Assembly: GCF_012849215.1 (NCBI RefSeq)
Contig: NZ_CP051682.1
Location: forward strand, 4,340,001 to 4,404,000
DNA: 64,000 bases
Reading direction: 5' to 3'
Origin: Mucilaginibacter robiniae
Lineage (GTDB): Bacteria; Bacteroidota; Bacteroidia; Sphingobacteriales; Sphingobacteriaceae
Shown: piece by piece, positions 62,157 to 64,000 of the stretch
Position numbering within the stretch: position 1 is the stretch's first letter
Layout of the letters: every line of letters begins with the position of its first letter
The notes under the pieces: model-generated
What the model saw: only the letters and a program-made list of their open reading frames with translations
The model's database searches: none
What the model was told of the DNA's origin: nothing
Position numbers and translations under genes: made by a program

Positions 62157-63170
62157 TTACAATTCGCCATGAACAAATAAACTTTCATGACTTCCGCTTT
62201 CTTTCAACAACATAAAGTGTGACTTTACTGCTTTTGATAATGGATAACTGCGATAAGGCAAATTATACTTTTGCGCATATACGTATTTATTGGTGTAATT
62301 GCCGGATAGTAGGTATGGGCTACCGTTGGAAACAAGTGGTGAGCTACATGGTGGTTAAATTCACCAAACAGAAAATTGACTACTTTACTGTTGGGGCTAA
62401 AATCTTTAGTCTCACTAATCTGATACATAGCCCAGGTCATATTAACGCTAACATCTTCCGGTGGCAACGGAAATTCAGCATATTCATCAGCATGTGTAGA
62501 TAATAAGGCAGTCACGCCAAATGCACTAGCTGTAACATGCATAGTTAAAAAGGCAACCAGTACAGTGTACCAGTGCTGATTCAATACCAGCATTGGAATA
62601 AAAGCACTAAGGCTAAATTAAACAGTTTGGCTGCAAAAAGCTTTACGTACTCAATTTTAGGAATCTTGGTGATTGGTATCAGGTAGTTGTCTTTTGTACC
62701 AAAAAAATCTTTAAAGTCGCGTACAAAAAGCCAGTTTAAAGTATAAAATAAGTACAAGAATCACATGTACCAATGTTGGTAACTGTGAAAATTAAAAGGA
62801 GGGCTTTCTGAAAAAATACGCACAATATCACTTTGCTTTACATCAATGTCCCAATGTTGCATATTGGGATAAGGTGATGCAGTAACAGGTAACGTTTTTT
62901 CCAGATGTAACTATTACTACCAAATAATTCCAGCGTATAAGTGTACCAATCATTATGCTTATGATTTCTGAAATCAGCACCATGTGCTGCATCATGAAAT
63001 CCGTTCAGAAAAACCATAATCATAGTTAACCCGGTTAGTACATAAAGGCTGTACAATAAGGGTGTGTAGTCGCCGAAAAATAATATACAACCATATAAGG
63101 TGAAGTATAGCAATACTATAACTAGCGATTTGAAAAATAATAATGTTCTGTATCTGTACTAGTCAATTGT
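62157..63170 (-). pseudogene. Decayed fatty-acid (acyl-lipid/acyl-CoA) desaturase
   Basis: The three histidine boxes of a membrane fatty-acid desaturase are recognisable in different frames. Box one is NGFHDAAHGADF near 62990, box two is the KRYLLLHH region near 62890, and the C-terminal FNHHVAHHLFP is near 62310. The pieces join only through at least three frameshifts (near 62870, 62580 and 62275), an in-frame TGA near 62765 where relatives have Trp, and a broken N-terminus. The native end is still readable as SHESLFVHGEL with a TAA at 62157-62159. It therefore cannot make a working enzyme. The lost activity would be introduction of a double bond into acyl chains. Confidence 0.85.
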
Positions 63171-63518
63171 TCAGTACGCGTTGCTGTACTTGTAAATTAA
63201 GGGCCTTTAAAAAAAGTCATCAGGACCTGCTTTTTTAAATATGGACTTAATTAAAGTATCCGTATTTATGAGTAAACAAATAAAATATAGGCCAGCTTAT
63301 GTACTGGTAACTCTAATATGCTTTTTCGTGTAATTGTACGTTTAAACACGTATATACACGTTTAGTTTAGCTGTTTTTCATTACCCAACCACCGCAAACT
63401 TTTACCCTGGTCAGCCATGTGTATCTAAATTCAAAGTTAATTCCGTTTTATTAAATAACGGCATAATAGCTTTATATTTGACCATCTGTTACCACAAACA
63501 GAGCCTTTATATAGTATA
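63171..63518 (+). promoter_or_regulatory. Intergenic region with gatB promoter box
   Basis: About 350 bases separate the desaturase remnant from gatB. TATATTTG at 63473-63480 matches the -7 consensus and predicts a leader of about 30 bases. Upstream there is a short repeat of ACACGT around 63346-63361. A 30-codon ATG frame at 63241 looks spurious. No RNA gene is seen. Confidence 0.5.
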
Positions 63519-64000
63519 ATGACAAATCATTTATCACCTGTATATGAGCAATATGAACTTGTTGTAGGCTTAGAGGTACATGCCCAGCTATCTACTTTAA
63601 GCAAAGCTTTTTCTTCAGATTCTGCTGCTTTCGGAGCAGGCCCAAACGAGTACGTAAGTGCCGTATCACTAGGGCATCCTGGTACTTTGCCGTTCTTGAA
63701 CAAAAGAGCAGTAGAATATGCAGTAAAAATGGGATTAGCCTGTAATTGTCATGTTAATTTGTACAACAACTTTGCCCGTAAAAATTATTTTTATGCAGAT
63801 TTACCTAAAGGCTATCAAATTAGCCAGGATCAACTACCGATTTGTAGCGGAGGGTATGTTAACGTTAAATTAAGTAGTGGAGAAAGCAGAGACATTGCTA
63901 TTCACCATATACACATGGAAGAGGATGCAGGCAAGAGCATGCACGATCAGCATCATGCTCATTCGTTGATTGATTTGAACCGTGCAGGCGTACCTTTACT
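63519..64000 (+). CDS. gatB: Aspartyl/glutamyl-tRNA amidotransferase subunit B (5' part)
   Basis: The first 160 codons of GatB run off the window end. The frame starts MTNHLSPVYEQYELVVGLEVHAQLST, where VGLEVHAQL is the family hallmark. The catalytic-domain blocks SLGHPGTLPFLNKRAVEYAVKMGLA and RKNYFYADLPKGYQISQ follow, then IHMEEDAGKSMHD and SLIDLNRAGVPL. GatB with GatA and GatC converts Glu-tRNA(Gln) and Asp-tRNA(Asn) to the amidated forms. It has its own promoter box upstream. Confidence 0.96.
   Translation, partial: MTNHLSPVYEQYELVVGLEVHAQLSTLSKAFSSDSAAFGAGPNEYVSAVSLGHPGTLPFLNKRAVEYAVKMGLACNCHVNLYNNFARKNYFYADLPKGYQISQDQLPICSGGYVNVKLSSGESRDIAIHHIHMEEDAGKSMHDQHHAHSLIDLNRAGVPL

Noticed and set aside
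62225..63113. Two separate desaturase-like genes
   Set aside because: The two frames are pieces of one gene in order, with matching lost sequence between them in a third frame; a pseudogene explains both.
63241..63333. A 30-codon plus-strand frame starting MDLIKVSVFMSK
   Set aside because: Short, upstream of gatB without a promoter box or ribosome site, and hydrophobic by chance. Nothing like the clear Cys bias of the metY leader ORF.
63336..63366. Palindrome-like ACGTTTA/ACACGT pattern upstream of gatB
   Set aside because: Repeats are short and imperfect in both orientations; no consistent operator could be defined.

Overview
This window is chromosomal DNA from a member of the Bacteroidota, most likely family Sphingobacteriaceae (Mucilaginibacter/Pedobacter-like). 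That placement is my inference. It rests on the AT-rich composition, several promoters with a TAnnTTTG -7 box, few Shine-Dalgarno sites, outer-membrane families typical of the phylum (CarboxypepD_reg/DUF5686, PorT-like barrels, LptD-like), and a bacterial sphingolipid locus. No rRNA, tRNA, CRISPR array or prophage was seen.

Region 1 (2.2-12.5 kb, minus strand) is the most interesting block: an apparent inositol-sphingolipid biosynthesis locus. An upstream operon holds serine palmitoyltransferase, a GNAT acyltransferase of the bacterial ceramide synthase type and myo-inositol-phosphate synthase, and ends in a strong terminator. It is followed by a DUF5686 outer-membrane protein, a CDP-alcohol phosphatidyltransferase (probable phosphatidylinositol-phosphate synthase), a DUF4833-like protein, an FA2H/Scs7-like lipid 2-hydroxylase and an Aur1-like PAP2 enzyme (probable inositol-phosphorylceramide synthase). 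Together they could take serine, acyl chains and glucose-6-phosphate to hydroxylated inositol phosphoceramide.

Region 2 (12.9-20.5 kb) is a TolC/adaptor/RND efflux operon. An IS1182-type element with a 4-bp target duplication (AAGG) landed in the last codons of the permease and now supplies its stop codon. The transposase carries a single in-frame TGA.

Region 3 (21-46 kb) is mostly housekeeping: paired small barrel proteins, an aminotransferase, a CDF transporter, Nudix, ferritin-like protein, ComEC, MerR, a Ddl-type ligase, a thioesterase, an unusual HD-domain/CoaD fusion, rpsO-pnp, rpe, serC-serA, a beta-CASP nuclease, an ABC exporter, DUF62, PhoH, purC, STAS and RNase Z.

Region 4 (46-57.7 kb) is envelope-related: an MlaD protein, two tandem cell-wall amidases, an LptD-like barrel, cinA, an E2 acyltransferase, and a three-gene overlapping glycosyltransferase/deacetylase operon.

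Region 5 (57.8-62 kb, minus strand) is metY-metX-hom under a SAM-I riboswitch. Between the riboswitch and metY lies an overlooked 37-codon ORF ending in CKCMCCCCC. It is a candidate cysteine-sensing leader peptide, so the operon may read both SAM and cysteine. The window closes with a decayed fatty-acid desaturase pseudogene and the start of gatB.
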